From assembly GCF_040807025.1 (NCBI RefSeq), contig NC_090942.1, positions 66,668,911 to 66,732,910 of the forward strand: a DNA stretch of 64,000 nt, read 5' to 3'. Origin of the DNA: Struthio camelus (lineage: Eukaryota > Chordata > Aves > Struthioniformes > Struthionidae). A program made the translations under genes and the position numbers. Below are positions 26,647-40,325 of the stretch, one piece after another (position 1 is the first letter of the stretch; the number at the start of each line of letters is the position of its first letter). Under the pieces are notes generated by a model. It was not told the DNA's origin. It saw nothing but the letters and a program-made list of their open reading frames with translations, and did not search any database.

Positions 26647-27159
26647 ATGTAAAAGCAAGCTGGATCAGGAGATCAAGGTATATTCCAAGTATTAGTGTTA
26701 TTGTTTTTATGCTTTTTTCCTTATGTGTGTCTTCAGCTTTTGATTAAGAACATCTGCCTTTCCTTTCATAGAGTAAAACTTAAAAATTAATTTTAATTTG
26801 CATTTTAAAAGGATTTGTGGGAAACTAAAAAAGCAACAAGATTCTGACTTCATACAGACAGCAAGTCTTTATTTAAACGTTGTATATACATAAAATTTGA
26901 GAAGCCCAGGGAATCAAGGCAGCTTTTGTGGTCTCAGTGAGTAAAAAACATTGAACTCCATCAGATCCAAGTTATTTTGGTAGCTGGTGTTGCCAGGGCC
27001 CAAGAAAGTGAGGAAGAGTCTTCCTGACAAATACTACTAGTGTCTCTTCCAGCCAGGACCAACAGAAACAAGGCTACCAACGGCTGTAGAAATAACTTGA
27101 TTGATATATCTTGTTTCTGTTAGGTCTAGACACCTTTTCTGGGACTTTACAGAGCTTGA

Positions 27160-27400
27160 GTTGTTTGCATCATAGATGTCTACATCTGGACTGGTTGTCT
27201 AACCTCCCCTTGTAGTCAGTGGAGAGAAAAAGACACAGCCTAGTTCCCTCGTGCTCGAGGGCACGTTTTACCAGATTAAGATGCGTTGCACCCTAAAAAT
27301 ATCAATTTTTGACCAGTAAGTATAACGGGACGCTCGGGTGACTACTCAGCAAACATTTAGAGCTGAGCAAAATTAATCCCACCCTTCACTTCGGCAGTAG
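27160..27400 (+). mobile_element. Tentative ERV-like LTR remnant
   Basis: This block is richer in CpG (ctcgtgctcgag, gggacgctcggg) than its AT-rich surroundings. Its phrases ('cccttgtagtcagtggagag', 'agattaagatgcgttgcacc', 'accagtaagtataacggga') resemble what I remember of avian ERVL-type LTRs. No terminal TG...CA pair, target duplication or coding region was found, so boundaries and family are uncertain. It could also be an unrelated unique segment. Confidence 0.3.
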
Positions 27401-27908
27401 TTAAACGATTAAATAAAACACACAGGCATAGCAATAACCAGATCGTCTTCCCCATATGCTCCCATAGATCCTTGTGTGGCAGAACAGTGAAAACATCGTT
27501 TTGTAGCATGAGTCCAGATCTCTTGCCACATTCATATCAAAACCCTACCCTCTGCTTTGTAGCTATAAAATGGCTTACTGCTTGTTCAGAGAAGGAAGTC
27601 AACGGTTGCTGGATATTTTGCTAGCTGTTTTATTCAGCTGACTTGCTGTAGCTAACCAAACTCTCATACTCAGAGCACACAGACCCAGCAGGCTATTTTG
27701 GCTTGGGGTCAACCTTTGAAATGGTCCTATAAACTGGGCTGCAGCCAACTCTTCTTTTCATGTCAGATATCCAGGGAAGAAATCAGTCAGGCCTGCAAAA
27801 TTCTCTTTGTCTTAACTACCCTCACCCTCCCTTTTAGATGGAGACAAGCATTTTTCTTTCTTTACTTTCTTTAGCCTCCTCTCCTGCCCTGCTTGTGGGT
27901 TGTTCACT

Positions 27909-27955
27909 CCCCCCCCCCCCCCACATATCTATCTATATAGATAGATAGATAAATA
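27909..27955. repeat. C14 run plus (TATC)/(TAGA) palindromic microsatellite
   Basis: Fourteen C (27909-27922) are followed within four bases by a perfect 22-base palindrome at 27926-27947, made of TATC units meeting TAGA units (half-site tatctatctat). The C-run is a potential i-motif/G4 strand pair. Confidence 0.9.
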
Positions 27956-29226
27956 TAGGCAGATATGTTCTTTCTCAGTCGTAGCAACCTGAGTATTATT
28001 GACACAGAAATGATATCAACAAATATATGAAAAAGCCATCACCTTTACCTTCTCCTTGCAATTATGGCTTAAGTGCTTCAATAAACAGCAAAATCATTCC
28101 TTGCACGCATCATTACCATTGAAAAGATTAAAATAGTCTGGTTATCAGAAAGGAAAAAGAAAGCCTACACACAGAGGAGCAACTTCTGCATGGATCCATC
28201 CACCCCAAATTCCAGTATGCGGCCCCTCCTTGGTAAGGAATGTCTATAGCGTTCCAGAAGACAGGACGATCTCTCTGCCAAGTAGCCCTGGAGGTGCTGA
28301 AGAAAGGTCAAGGAAAGACAAAAGGAGGTAATTCAAAAAAACGATTGGAAAGCCATGTCACTGTAACATGCCTAGAGCCCATAAAAATCAGGCAATCTCC
28401 ATAATCTGATTTCCAGAGCAAGAGAAAAGCCTGGGAAGGGCCAATACTTCAGTGCCTGAGTAGATTTTTAGTTCAGTGGGCCCTGTGTTATTGCACAGAA
28501 GAATGTATTATGATTTGCACTGGGGTGTGCTAGTTTATTATGCCAAAGAATGTGTTGGACAGCTTCATTATACAGACAATAGATTCATTAGGCTGGTGTC
28601 TACCTTTCATGAGACAAGTTTTAAGGGCAGTCCATTGCTTCCTATGCATTTGATGAAAACACATTTAGATTGTTTCCTCTAAACACAAGGTTATTTGATA
28701 GATTCCGTGTCCTAATTATAACATTTCACCGCACATAGAATTGAACTCAAGAAAGAATGATTATCCCTGGTTTGCTCAGCACTTGGTACAGTGAGGTCAC
28801 TTTCCTGATTGAGGCCTCAATGTTCTATTATGATGTAAATTACATTTGAATAGAAGCAGTGTTTCTCACTGATTATGAAGTTTACACTTATTTGGTAAGC
28901 AATATGTGATGCTTGCCTTCTCTCTTGTACAGCTATGCAGAGCAAAATTGCAATAAAGCCTATCTCATGCATAGCACTATATATGAAGCACAGTGTTTTT
29001 CTTGAGCCTGCGGTGTCGTTGTGTGTACGTCTGCATTGCACTGTAAACACTCATTTGCTAAAATAACCCTAGGTATGTCATCCAGAGCTATGTCCTTGGC
29101 AATCTCCTGTTCCTGTTTAAAGCTCTGAGTCTATTCTGAAAATCTGATTTCATTGCAAGTTCTTCAATTTGCAGTTGGGCTACTAGTAAGCTGATAAATT
29201 AGCTCCAGCAGTACTGACCAAAGTAA

Positions 29227-29250
29227 CAAACAAACAAACAGACAAAAACC
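29227..29250 (+). repeat. Short (CAAA)n tract
   Basis: Three to four CAAA units are followed by a degenerate gacaaaaacc. Confidence 0.8.
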
Positions 29251-29815
29251 GCTGCACCCAGAAGGTCCTTCAGCCTTGCACATCTGACCTTCGCTGGCCC
29301 ATGTCCAAGGAAGCCACGTAGGCATAAGGTGTTGAGAACTCTCTGCTGTGCCTCATGTTCTATCTGCCTCTTCTTCTTTTTGTTTTAAAGGCAGCAAGAA
29401 AATGCAAAGAGATGGAAATTTTCCCCTGACCTCGTTTGTATATCAAGGCCAGCGCTCATATCCTCAGGGAGTAGACAAGTATGTGGGCTGAACATGCTGC
29501 TTGACACAATTTCTTTGTGAAAACACTTAACTTGTCAAAAGTAAACACTTACAAGAATCTGTTTGGGCCAGCTGTAATTCCATTACTTGACTGGCCATAT
29601 TAAGTGCGTATTAAGAAATTTAAGTTGTCTCTCATTACTGCACATTGCTTTAATTTTGTATTTTATATCTTTCTTATGCTGTTGTCTCAGTATAGTTACA
29701 AAATCTGCAGCATGATGAAACTCAGCTACTGTGCTAGAATAGAATAGAAGAGAATTTAATTTATGAGGCCATTTGGACTAGTTAGTAGTTTCCTTTAACT
29801 TGGAGGTTTGAGGGC

Positions 29816-29857
29816 TTTTTATTTATTTGTTTGTTTGTTTTTTGTTTGTTTATTTGG
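29816..29857 (+). repeat. (TTTA)/(TTTG)n low-complexity tract
   Basis: T-rich tetranucleotide units alternate TTTA and TTTG. A 60-codon frame across it (rich in Phe, Val, Cys and Leu) is a composition artefact. Confidence 0.85.
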
Positions 29858-32800
29858 TAGGCTGCTAACCTTACACTTTTTTCTGTATTTACGGCAGATT
29901 TGGGAATTGAAGAGAAGCCACAAGGCTAAAGTTGAAAGCTTGGTTTCTCTGCTTAACAGTCATGGCCAGCGTTTTTTTACCATCTTGTGACTGCACAGTC
30001 CCTTATGTGTGAGAGTGTGTATATCAGAAAGAATGTGATCTAAATCTTACATCTTAGGGTGACTAGGGACTACTTCAGAGGCAATAACTGCACAAAGCCA
30101 TGTTTCCATCACTGTGCAGGTTTAATCATGTCAGATTGATGTGAGAACAGAGTTAAGACCTGGATTATTCTGAATTTAAGGCTATTGTTCATCACCAAAG
30201 TGGTAAAATAAAGATATTATGATTTGAGAGGTTTAATATATATGCCCCTAAATGAGATGAAAAGTAATATCCGATGGGTTGTTTTGGGGGGAATTATATA
30301 TCTTTCCCTTCATAATGCTACTCTGCAGTTGTTGGAGTTAAAGTTGTTTAAATGCCTTACCTTATATTTCTATATCGTAATCTATTTTTTAAATATGATT
30401 TATAATATGAATTTCCTGGGTCTGAGAAGAACAATAATAGTGGTCTAATCTTTTATTTCTCAAACTTTGGATGCTGATCTACACTTTCAATCATAAATGA
30501 AATGTTATTCCTTTATTTCTTTTTAAATAAAGTGTTCATTGTTGAGCACTTAAAGACAGGTAAGACACATTTTACATCTTAGATATGACAGACATGATAC
30601 CTATTTTAATTTCTAAATCTTCTTTTAAATTTCCTTCTAAGAGCAGAATCACCAGGCAGTACAAAGCAGATGGAGCATGGTGGTCCAAGATGGTCAATTC
30701 CCAGCTGTATCACGTTGCTCTGGAAGTGCAAGGCAGCTACTGGTGAAGCTGGCTTGTGGTTTGCAGTTCTTTTATTGTCTGAATAGGATATATGGTGGGG
30801 ATAATAATATAATCATTTCAGGAGCAGGTGCAGAGGTTTAAGAAGTGACATGCTCCTTAGCCTCTCAACATGAACTTACCTTCTCCTTCACAGCAAAGGT
30901 GTACAACTGTCTCTAATCCAATTTACTGTGAAGGTATCTGGGTTATATCTTACCTTTGCTGGTAATCTATCTGCTATTACTCTGAAATAGAATAGGAGTC
31001 TGTGATCCCTCGCAGTGCTCATCATCTTCAGCTGAAGGTCAATAACAAAAAAGCTAGTAACATCTTAAACCATTCTGTCTGCATCCAATGAAGCTCGTAT
31101 GGGCACTCTGTTAGTGAGATTGCGCTATGTTAAGGAAGTCAAAAGATCCCATGCTCCAAGGCCTGTGTGCTTTAAAAATGTTGACATTTATACCTTTTGT
31201 TCTCCTGACAGTTCTACCTTAGCATGCAACTGAATACTCATTACTGGAAAACCTATGATAACATTGCAAAAGGTGCCAGAGCTTGACACCCAAAATTACT
31301 CAGAATCCTTCCAGTCTTCCTCAGTCCCAAAAGAAAAGTTCTGAAGTTGATTTTGTTAATAGAATTAGCAAGAATTTTCTATGAATTTTCCTATTACTCT
31401 TGATTTTGAGTGGAAGGTGCACAGATGCTTCAAAGATTTACGAGAGAAAACTTTCAGATGCAAACATCTCCTTCTGCTTCATCAAGCAACTCAAAAATAA
31501 AGAAATGGTGAGGAATATTAATGCTTAATGATACAGACATGGAGCTTCACTTTTGCCTGTACCAGCTGTGATTCACGCTGTAAAAGCTGCCCATATTTTT
31601 ACAAGAACCTGATAGGGTGTCCAGTGCTAGAAACATTGTTTTGTTCCTGAGCGGAACATCTCCTTTGTACCTGAGATGCTGGTATCTCCTGGTAGGATAC
31701 TTGAAACTATCTGATTACTCCAAAAGAATCAGCAGACAGATGTAAAAGGAAGTAACTGGTGTGAGTAATGCAGTGTCACGGAGCATATAAACCTGACACT
31801 GGGTCTGGAGCAAGAGGATTAATGACTTAATGTTTAGAAATGAAGACAAACTGCCAGGGCATTTTGTTCATCGCAGTCTGCTCATGCTAGAGGAATGCTT
31901 TGAAGTATCCTGCTAGGATTAGATTTCTTGCTTTCACAACACCTTGCAAAGTTGCAGTACTAGGGAACTTTTAAGATTCTCTTTAGTACAGCTGAAGCCT
32001 CTGAAACAAGCTTTTGTAGAGGTGACAATGGACAAGAGAGATTCTCTTTTCCGTTTGGGAAAAGAGAACACCTCAGCATGGACAGCCTTGGAAGGACAAG
32101 CCTCCATATATGAGCTGTCAATGCAGAGCAGTCTTGTCCTGTAGAGGGATGGTGATGTTTTATTATGGACAAATCTCAGTGTATCAATATATTAGCAACA
32201 GATTTAATGCTAAATACTTCATTATTGTTTTACCTTCAGCCGCTGCAAAAGCTGAGGACAGGACAGGATACAGTTACAGATTATAAGTCATCAGCATGCC
32301 TACCACCTGAAATGAAAATTTTCTGTTTGACACTACGAATTTTGAGCAAAAGTTTTTTCTGGCCCCAGCAACAGGACTTAAATTTATCTCAAAACACTGA
32401 TGTATTCTGCAATGAAGACTGAGAGACACTAGTAACCATGATATAAAACATCGTTTCTTTTCGAAGGTTAGATTGCTTAACTTGTCATCCTCAAGTATTA
32501 ATGTAACACTGACACAGAACAAAACTTTCTGTATATCCCATTATTAGGAGAAGAAAAAGTGTTGGGGAATGTATCTTTGTTCTTTCTCTGGCCCTTAGCA
32601 GGAGAAAAGTGAATGCAAATGCAGACAGCTACAAGCAGCCTCCTGAGAGCGAAACAAAAATCCCAGATACACCCAAGATCTTCTTAAGAAATATGCACTG
32701 GTTCCTAAAGAGTCATACATGGCTTTCAAGTCAATTGTTGCTGCTATGACAATTGAATATTATGCTAGGACTGACCAGGCAACCCTGGGTTGCATGGTGC

Positions 32801-35693
32801 TTGCTTGCTGTTTGACTCGGGGCAGTAACTGAAGCTCCTGTGTGTTAGCAAGGTGGCCCTGGTTCTGCAAGTCTTTTGGAGGCTCTCTCTCATGTCATCT
32901 TTTCTGTAGCAGTCTGTTATCCCCCCACACCTCATCTTCTCACACGTATATGACCTTCCTTAGCAGCCTCCTCCAAACCCCTGTGTCCCAAGCCCCTGCA
33001 ACCTGGACTTCCATGTGCGCCAGCGTTCTCTCATCCTCCTCTCCATTCCCAGATTCCTCCCCTGATGAAGCTCCAGCAGTGTTGATCCTGGCTTTCCTCA
33101 CCTGTTTCTTCTTCCCCTTGGCTCCAAGTACATGCTTTTGGGAAGGTGGGAACCTCCATGGTGGAGGTGAGAGAGGGGAAAAGCAAAGGCATGTTGCAAA
33201 TTTCCTGGAGTGTCTCACCTTCCTGCTCTCCCACGCCTAGGATGCCTCCTGGGAGCTGCTCTGCCTTTACATCCAATATGTCTACTTTCTAATTTTACCA
33301 GCACTGGTCTAGTCTTCCAGCGCCCTGACCAAACAACTCCAATCTCTTTAAAGGTAAACTCTGTCAGGAGGCTGACTGTCCTAACAGATTCCCCTCTGAT
33401 AATGTCTGTAAGATGGGTTTTCCTTGTCTTCTTGTTGTCCCCTTCCCTTACATGCATACTCTTGAACACAGTACCCTGCTACAAGCGCAAGGTGATAGAG
33501 AAGGTAAAATGATGAAAGAAGCATTAAAGCAGTGGAGGTTTTAACTGCTTCTTAAAACTGAGCTTGACTTGCAAACTGAGTTTGACTTCCCTTTGTGTAA
33601 TAACCACCCATGATGAATTCCACAGGAATCCACTCAAACACCATCCCAGCAAGACAAGCCAGAACAGTGCAATAAAGGCTATAGCAGAGACAATTGTTTC
33701 ACGCACATGGCTATCTGTGGATTTCTTTGCAGCTGCTTATTCCAGCAGCCTCTAGTTTTGTTTACCTTGGAGCAGGATGAGTGTCCACTGTTGGACTGAA
33801 GAAGTGTGACTGAGATATGAATCAGCTTATACGGGATATCCTGACTACTCCCTGCTCTTCAAGGAGGGGGCACTGTGTATAGCACCAAGATAGTGGTTTA
33901 GTATGAAAATAAAAACAGTTTTTACCCTTTAAGAGGGAGTTTCACTAAACAGGCTTGAAAATGGCAAGCAAATGTGGCAATGCTCTTTCACTCTCCCTAA
34001 AGTAAGAAAGAATTATGATGGTGTATCCTTCCCTTCCAATTTAGCCCCATTTTGTTAAATTTACATAATGACTTGGGAATGCTGGGCTGTGGCTGGTAAT
34101 TGAGTACTGTTTTCAATTGTACTGCCTTTAGGTAACTTTCTATTCGTCCTTGGCTTGACTGTAGATATCTTTACTGGGAGGCTTAGTAGATGTGCTGTGC
34201 AATTTATACCTCCATCAGCCTATTTCCAATAGTCCCAGTTTCCTCTTCAGTTAATGTTGACATAACAGTGATCTGCTGCAGTTCAAAGTCCTATTCACTT
34301 TCTCCCCTCTATCAGCCAATCTATCACTCATTTTCTATGCAGGACAGTAACAGAGGCTAGAACCAAATTATTTTTAATGATGTTCACTAACAGATCCAGA
34401 TTGGATCCTATCAACTTCTAGAAGTGGAAGCATTGAAGTTGCACAATGAAACACACTAGAAATACACAGAAAAATCTGTCTTTGTAGCCCTGATTGTGTA
34501 ATTTCTTCTATTCTTTCAAGCAAATTCATAACCTAAGTAGATACTTGTCAGATCTCAGCACTGTGGCAGGGCTGTTACACAGGCTGAGACCTTACTGCAG
34601 CTATTAATTTTTATTTGTGGGTTTGTAGGGAGACCCAGAGGCAGAAGGGAGGCAGCAATCCTTATCGTTCTCCTTGTGAGTAATAACATCTCAAATAACT
34701 CACAGCTGATTTTCCCACTGTTAGCTTGCTTCAGGCCCTTAGCCCAGCTTGTGGCTATCTTCTACTTCCTGAGAGTAGTTCACTAGTTTGTCTACACCAG
34801 TACAGAGCTGTTTTACAATCAGGCCAGCCTGAAGAGCTTTGAAGAAGCCTTACACAGCACTGACTGAAATAATTTCAAATCGTACCAAATCATAAAAAAA
34901 CAATTTCAAAGCATGTCAGACACTTTTTAGTGCTTTCTTTCTGCAGTAGACTACCTAACAAATTTTACTTGTAGGAATAGTTCTAGCTACAATGCATTTT
35001 AGATAGGTATTAGTCTTTTTTTTTTTTTAAAGTAGGGCCTACCAGCCCAAGGTGAAATTGCAGATTCACTTTGCTAGTACACCATACACATCCACTCTTT
35101 GTGCAAACCTCTTACGCACAGAGTAGCATACTTATTTCAGGGAAACTGTGTCCATACTGAAAGTAATGACTCCACTTGATGGCTTTGCCATTTTGAGGCC
35201 AGAATACTCAATACCATTGAGAGTGGGATTGTCCTTGTATAATCTGTGTGGTTTCTGTCTAAATCAAGGGTCTATTGCAATTATAATGAAGAATCATTTC
35301 CATATTTTTACACATGGGAAGGTAGGAGCTGAACAAGCACATCGTAAACAGCAAGTAGTCAGAGATTTGCCTTGGGATTAATTCCTCAGTTTTAAGAAAA
35401 TTCTTGAAAATAATGGCTTTCAATTCCAGGTTATACATCTCCAAGAAGTGTAATTGTTACCTGTCAACACCACAGAGCCAAGGGATTCTCTTTTCCCTCC
35501 TATCCTATTACTCAGCAATGAATTACTCATAACTGCCGAAAATAAATGTGACTTTAAAGCATAAGGCTTTCGCTACATCTTGCCATCTCTCTTCCTTCCT
35601 GGATTATTTCATTATTTCCTTTTCTACATTTCTTCTTCTTCTTCCAGCATCCTGCTTTTTAAGTGACAGTGCCTAGGGCTACATATTCATGTT

Positions 35694-35830
35694 AAAAAAA
35701 AAAAAAAACCCACACACTTTAGGCTCTCTTCTTATTTTCCTTAAGTTAATGAGAAAATGTACAATTACAATTATCAGAAGGAAAAAAAAAAAAAAAGAAA
35801 AAAATAGCAACACAAGTCATGAAAAAAAAA
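35694..35830 (+). repeat. Cluster of three poly(A) runs
   Basis: A15 at 35694-35708, A15-G-A7 at 35782-35804 and A9 at 35822-35830 lie within 140 bases. No retroposed sequence is recognised upstream of any of them. Confidence 0.85.
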
Positions 35831-36855
35831 TCCCAACCCAAAACACTGCTATTCATCTCCTGCTAGCAGCATTGTTATTAATCTTTGACCATATTGGCAA
35901 AGGAAAGCGAGGGGTACGAACTGTCATCAAGGAAACAGAAAAAGAAAAATACAGCCCTGGATGTCAAACCTTGCCTTTTCAGGAGTGGTGTCAGAGGCAA
36001 ACTGCAGTAGGTACTCTCTTCCTTCTAGTGGGTGCTCTGCAATATAATTGATCGTGTTATTCATAGATATTTGAATGCACTTACAATAAGGCAATCAAAT
36101 TTCAGAACGTTCCTCTGAAGAGGACAGGGATTATGTTGCATCACTTCATCCACAGTCATTCCTGTCTACAATGGCACACTTAAAAACCTTAGGATCCACC
36201 ACTCCTGAGCCCACCTATCACTTCAGATTGGAATTGCCTGGGTATTGTCAAGATGTCTGTATTTGAAAAAAGTCACATTGCGTGTCAGTGGGGAGTCAAA
36301 GGCCACAGTTGCACCAGCAGTAACTCTCATGCTTATTATTTCTTTTACTGTGGCATGCCGCTCATACCAAACCCTTTATATACAAAATTAAAGTTGGATT
36401 CTGATTCTGCGATTCAAACCTTCGCTTTCTGTGCAAGGACAATCCCATGAGATCCTGGAAAACGCTGACCTCTGACAGTAAGCTTGAGTGACCAAGGCAC
36501 AAAACTGGTAAAACAAGAAATAAAACTGTGTTGAGCAGCAAGGAGAGGAAATGTATTTCCAAGCTTTGGTAAAAAGCGTTTTAAGAGAGGAAAAAAATTT
36601 TTTGAAAAATATTCAAAAATTATGCCCAAACACCTAGTTCTGACAGAGAGTAAAGTAGATATTTTTTACCAGTTTTATTTCTAGTCTTCTGGTTCTCTTT
36701 GATTCTTTTTTCTTAAGTCACAAGCAAATCTTTTTGCTATCTTTACTAAATATTAACTTTACTAAGTTTTTGCTATCACGTCGTACCAAATATCCAGTCC
36801 TTATTCCCAGTAACTTTTGCACAAATTGCTAACTATAATATCTAACCTTTTTTAT

Positions 36856-36881
36856 GGGGGGGTCAGGCAGGGGGAGGAGGG
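36856..36881 (+). repeat. G-rich block, potential G-quadruplex
   Basis: G7, then tcaggca, G5, agga and G3 occur within 26 bases. This satisfies a four-tract G3 pattern if the first run is split. Confidence 0.65.
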
Positions 36882-39800
36882 CGTGTCTAACAGCTTTTAA
36901 GATGCCTTCTGTGAAGATGGGAGCTTGAGGGCTGCTGCACGCACTCTGCTAGTCACCCATTGCTCTTTATTTCCCCTTCATGAGCTAGAGATACAGATCC
37001 AGATTCGTCAACATTTTGGGCATCATAGCTGAGCTGGAAGCCTCAGAGCTTGAGCTGAGTTCCATTTCAAAACAAAAATTTGGATTATTTATCAATAATT
37101 AAAAGTATTTTAATCTTCCACAGAAAATCTCACAATGTATTTCGCATTGGTATGTAACTTAAAATTTTATGCTCAAAATTTTTAAATTACCATGGAAAAG
37201 AAATATGTCTTTTTTCTATTGCTAGTTGTGAAACATAAAAGTATTCATTGTTGTCTTAGTCTCAGACACAGTGACCTGAGTTCAGGAATGAGAGAGTTGC
37301 AGGCAGGACTTTGATATATTTTGATGCGCCATGGTTTCTGTAATATTGCTAAATTTTCCCACTGGGACAGTAAAAAGTTGGATTAGTATTTGCACTTTAG
37401 TCTAGATTGCTACATAGGGATGTTACCATGCAAAGCGTTCACCGCTATACCAAAGCCTTTTTTTGGTTGGTTTGGTTCTAGAAAGAAAACTTGAAGAAAA
37501 GAGATGGAATATATTATTCATTGTGAAACTTAATTTAGCTTCACGATGATCCTAGTTAGAGCAGCTCTTAGACTGAACATTCTGTGGGAGTAAGAAGCTA
37601 TATGGCAATGCATTTGCCTGACCCTATGGAGGGAAAAAAAAGGAAAGAGAAATCAGAAATATGTGCTAGTGCAAGGTAAAATCCACAGAAGGAAGTACCA
37701 ATGTTTGCATTATTCCAGAGTCCTTTAGTTGAGATCCAGATTTATCTTTCTAAATTGCCATCTTCAGGCAATCAATTCTCTATGCAAGCTATGAAGTACG
37801 GTTTTGTATGCCCAGTACAAGGTTGTTTAGTCATTAATGTTCACAACACAATGTCAAGAAGTGATGATATGATTCTTTATTTGGCAACATTTTGGTCTTC
37901 TTCCTCACAAAGCTGGAGTCATACTGGAAAAATCAGTGTGGCACTTGGGTGTGGTCTGTTTCACTGAGTATCCAAATGCTAAATAATTAATCTTCATAAT
38001 GCTAGTTTAACACAACTCAACTCAGCGCAAATGACTTGCAAAAATCTTTTGAAAGTACATATGAACATGTCTACCTTCTAGATAAACATTGCATTAATAA
38101 TAATTAACAATCATCGGTGATGTAACATAGTACTCTAAACACGCATCAATGTTTTAGGGCTGTAATAACATTCAGTTGCCTCTGAGGTGCTGCTATGACA
38201 GTGCGGATCTGGTGCTGTTCCCTGGGACTGGAGTTCCCATGCTGGCAAGTGGCCACCCACCCAGTACATCCATTTATCTTTTGCTATAGTGTTGCCCAAA
38301 TGTACCTACAAGTAATTTGTGTGAGTGAATGGTGCTTGTATATACTTAAAAACTCAGGCAATGTGAGGTCATCCAGTGAGGTATTCCCCAGTTGTAAAAG
38401 GAGGACATTAATCCAGTTACCACATTGGGTGTTGTTTTGTGCTTTCTAAAATCAGATGTCATACTCCTTTCTACCCTGGAAGTTAGTATTTCCTCTACTA
38501 CTTTGGAAGCTCTACCATGCTGGCAATGCCAGCACATCATTCATGCTCCATAAGCTTCACTTGAGATTGCCTTATTTCCTCGGCTTGGCAGAGTCTAGTT
38601 GCCTCGTTAAAGGCCTTTCAGAGATCTGAGGCCCTAGGTCACAGCTGGATCTCAGTAGGGACCTGGCTCTCTTCTCTGCACACTGACCTGAGGCCAAGGA
38701 GCCACTCACTTCTTTTGTGTTTAAACATCTTATATTTAAAATTCTATTGCAAAGAGTTTTCTTTCTTATATTGTGTATATTATTAAAAACAGCCAGCTGA
38801 TCTGGAGGTTCTTTCCTTCCTATTGCAAGGAAATTACAAGGTCCGATTTCATAGATTCAGTAGCCAGCACAAAGATCTGAGCCCCCTCCTGTCCAGTATG
38901 TCGGAGAGAATCCTGCAACCCTGTGCCTGTTTGCCAGCCCTGGGAGCAAAGGTTGACCATGACTCCTTCTCACCCTCATGCCTGTGCTTCTCCTCTTGAG
39001 CTGAGTGGCTGATGCAGCCCATCATTTCTCCCTAAAGCTGATGTCAGGGATGTTGTCATGTGAGCCACTAGCTCAGCACCACTTTCCCAGGCCCTGGTGG
39101 GACTCAGCCCTGTATAGGGAGGTGGCCCCTCAGAAAGAGATGAGGAGCTGCCTCTTGAGCCTACTGAGAACGGCTGGGCGTTCACAGCCTGATAACCAGA
39201 GAAAAGGCACTAGGGAAAAGCTACATCTTTAAAGTAGCCTGTACTGCTTTCTGTGAAAGGCAATTTCACTGCTGGCTCTCCTTTAGTGTCATCTGTGTCC
39301 TACTCTATGCCTCTTCACTTGGGCCTTGGCAAGTAGAGGAGAAAAATCAGGAAAGGGGAGTGCTGCACAGCATGGCTAAATGGCAGGGACTAGCAGCGTG
39401 CGCACAGTTGGAGTCAGGGGTAACAGGAGCACAGGGGCCTTCAATGGGCCTGACAGGTCCCTGCACGCAAGAAAATGAAGTCTTCCCCCATCATTCCCCA
39501 TCTTGAAAATAATAACCTTGCTCAGGAGGAAACTCTCTGCTTGTGTTTGCGGGATAGGAGGCACAGTATTACAATCAATCGCACACATTCTTTTATCTCT
39601 CTGTAACTGGAATACAATTTACATCCCAAGTGATTAGAATGAAGAAGAGCAAGAAGAAAAGATTAAGAAGACTGAAAAAAAAACCCTCTCTCAAATTCAG
39701 ATACTTTGAAGGCTAGTTAAAATCAGAGTTCATCCTCTCCACAGCCATCTTTCTGCTCCAGAGTTTGCTGGGAAAAATCCTTTAATAGCAGGAAGGTAAC

Positions 39801-40088
39801 TACTGAGCCATATCACCTTGCCACAGATGCAAAGCAGGAGGTCATAAACTGGCTCACTGATGCCTGTATTAGCAGTTTTATCCCACCACTTATTTCCACT
39901 TCATTACTCAGAGAAAAAGGGAGTGGCCATAGCTTCACACACTCTTTTTCTACAATGTGTGCCTATTGATATGCCTGTCTCTTATTGGGCTGGAAAGAGG
40001 ATAGAACAGAAGGGGTAGGGGAAGGATGAGAGTTTGCTTGAAATGATATGTACAACAGAGTCAATAACATATTATGAATGTCCTTTTT

Positions 40089-40112
40089 TAAAAAACAAAC
40101 AAATAAACAAAT
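40089..40112 (+). repeat. (AAAC/AAAT)n low-complexity tract
   Basis: An A-run merges into three to four AAAC or AAAT units. Confidence 0.8.
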
Positions 40113-40264
40113 AGATACCATTTTCTGCCATGAGATGGAGGCCTGTCCAGGTAAGCGAGGAAAGATGAGGTGGTCACCAAATCAACTTACATGGGAAATT
40201 TTAAAGGGACCTTTTCTTGTCCACCCCTCTCTCCATCTTCTCAGTGAAGACTGGGAAAGGGAGG

Positions 40265-40325
40265 AAGTAGTCTGAGGGCTCTGACCTCAGGAGGTCTGGT
40301 TTAAATACCTGGCTCTGAACAAAAG
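40265..40325 (+). mobile_element. Possible MIR-like fragment, sense
   Basis: The phrase 'ctctgacctcaggaggtctg' followed by 'gtttaaatacctggctctg' follows the MIR 5' half (ggagtcaggagacctgggttcaaatcc.ggctctg). Only about 60 bases can be followed, so this is tentative. Confidence 0.4.

Larger units (their letters stand above)
20817..27159. other. Unannotated non-coding stretch
   Basis: No gene family is recognised. It contains the longest non-CR1 open frame in the window (23873-24322, 149 codons, +). A 105-codon frame lies antisense to it, and overlapping frames of 100-131 codons occur around 20.7-21.2 kb. None shows a domain, signal peptide or conserved motif that I can identify. A polypurine tract lies at 23.6 kb and C-rich plus AAC repeats at 26.6 kb. 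Confidence 0.5.
27401..35693. other. Unannotated non-coding stretch
   Basis: No gene is recognised. It contains the C14/TATC block at 27.9 kb and (CAAA)n and (TTTG)n tracts near 29.2 and 29.8 kb. A locally pyrimidine-rich, higher-GC patch lies at 32.9-33.2 kb, where frames up to 132 codons stay open by composition on both strands. Confidence 0.5.
35831..40264. other. Unannotated non-coding stretch
   Basis: No gene or repeat family is recognised apart from a G-rich block near 36.86 kb and a short (AAAC/AAAT) tract at 40089-40112. All ORFs are under 90 codons. Confidence 0.5.

Noticed and set aside
32842..33240. 132-codon ORF with overlapping antisense ORFs
   Set aside because: The frames stay open because the region is pyrimidine-rich on one strand. 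The protein is Ser/Leu/Phe/Pro-rich low complexity with no recognisable domain.
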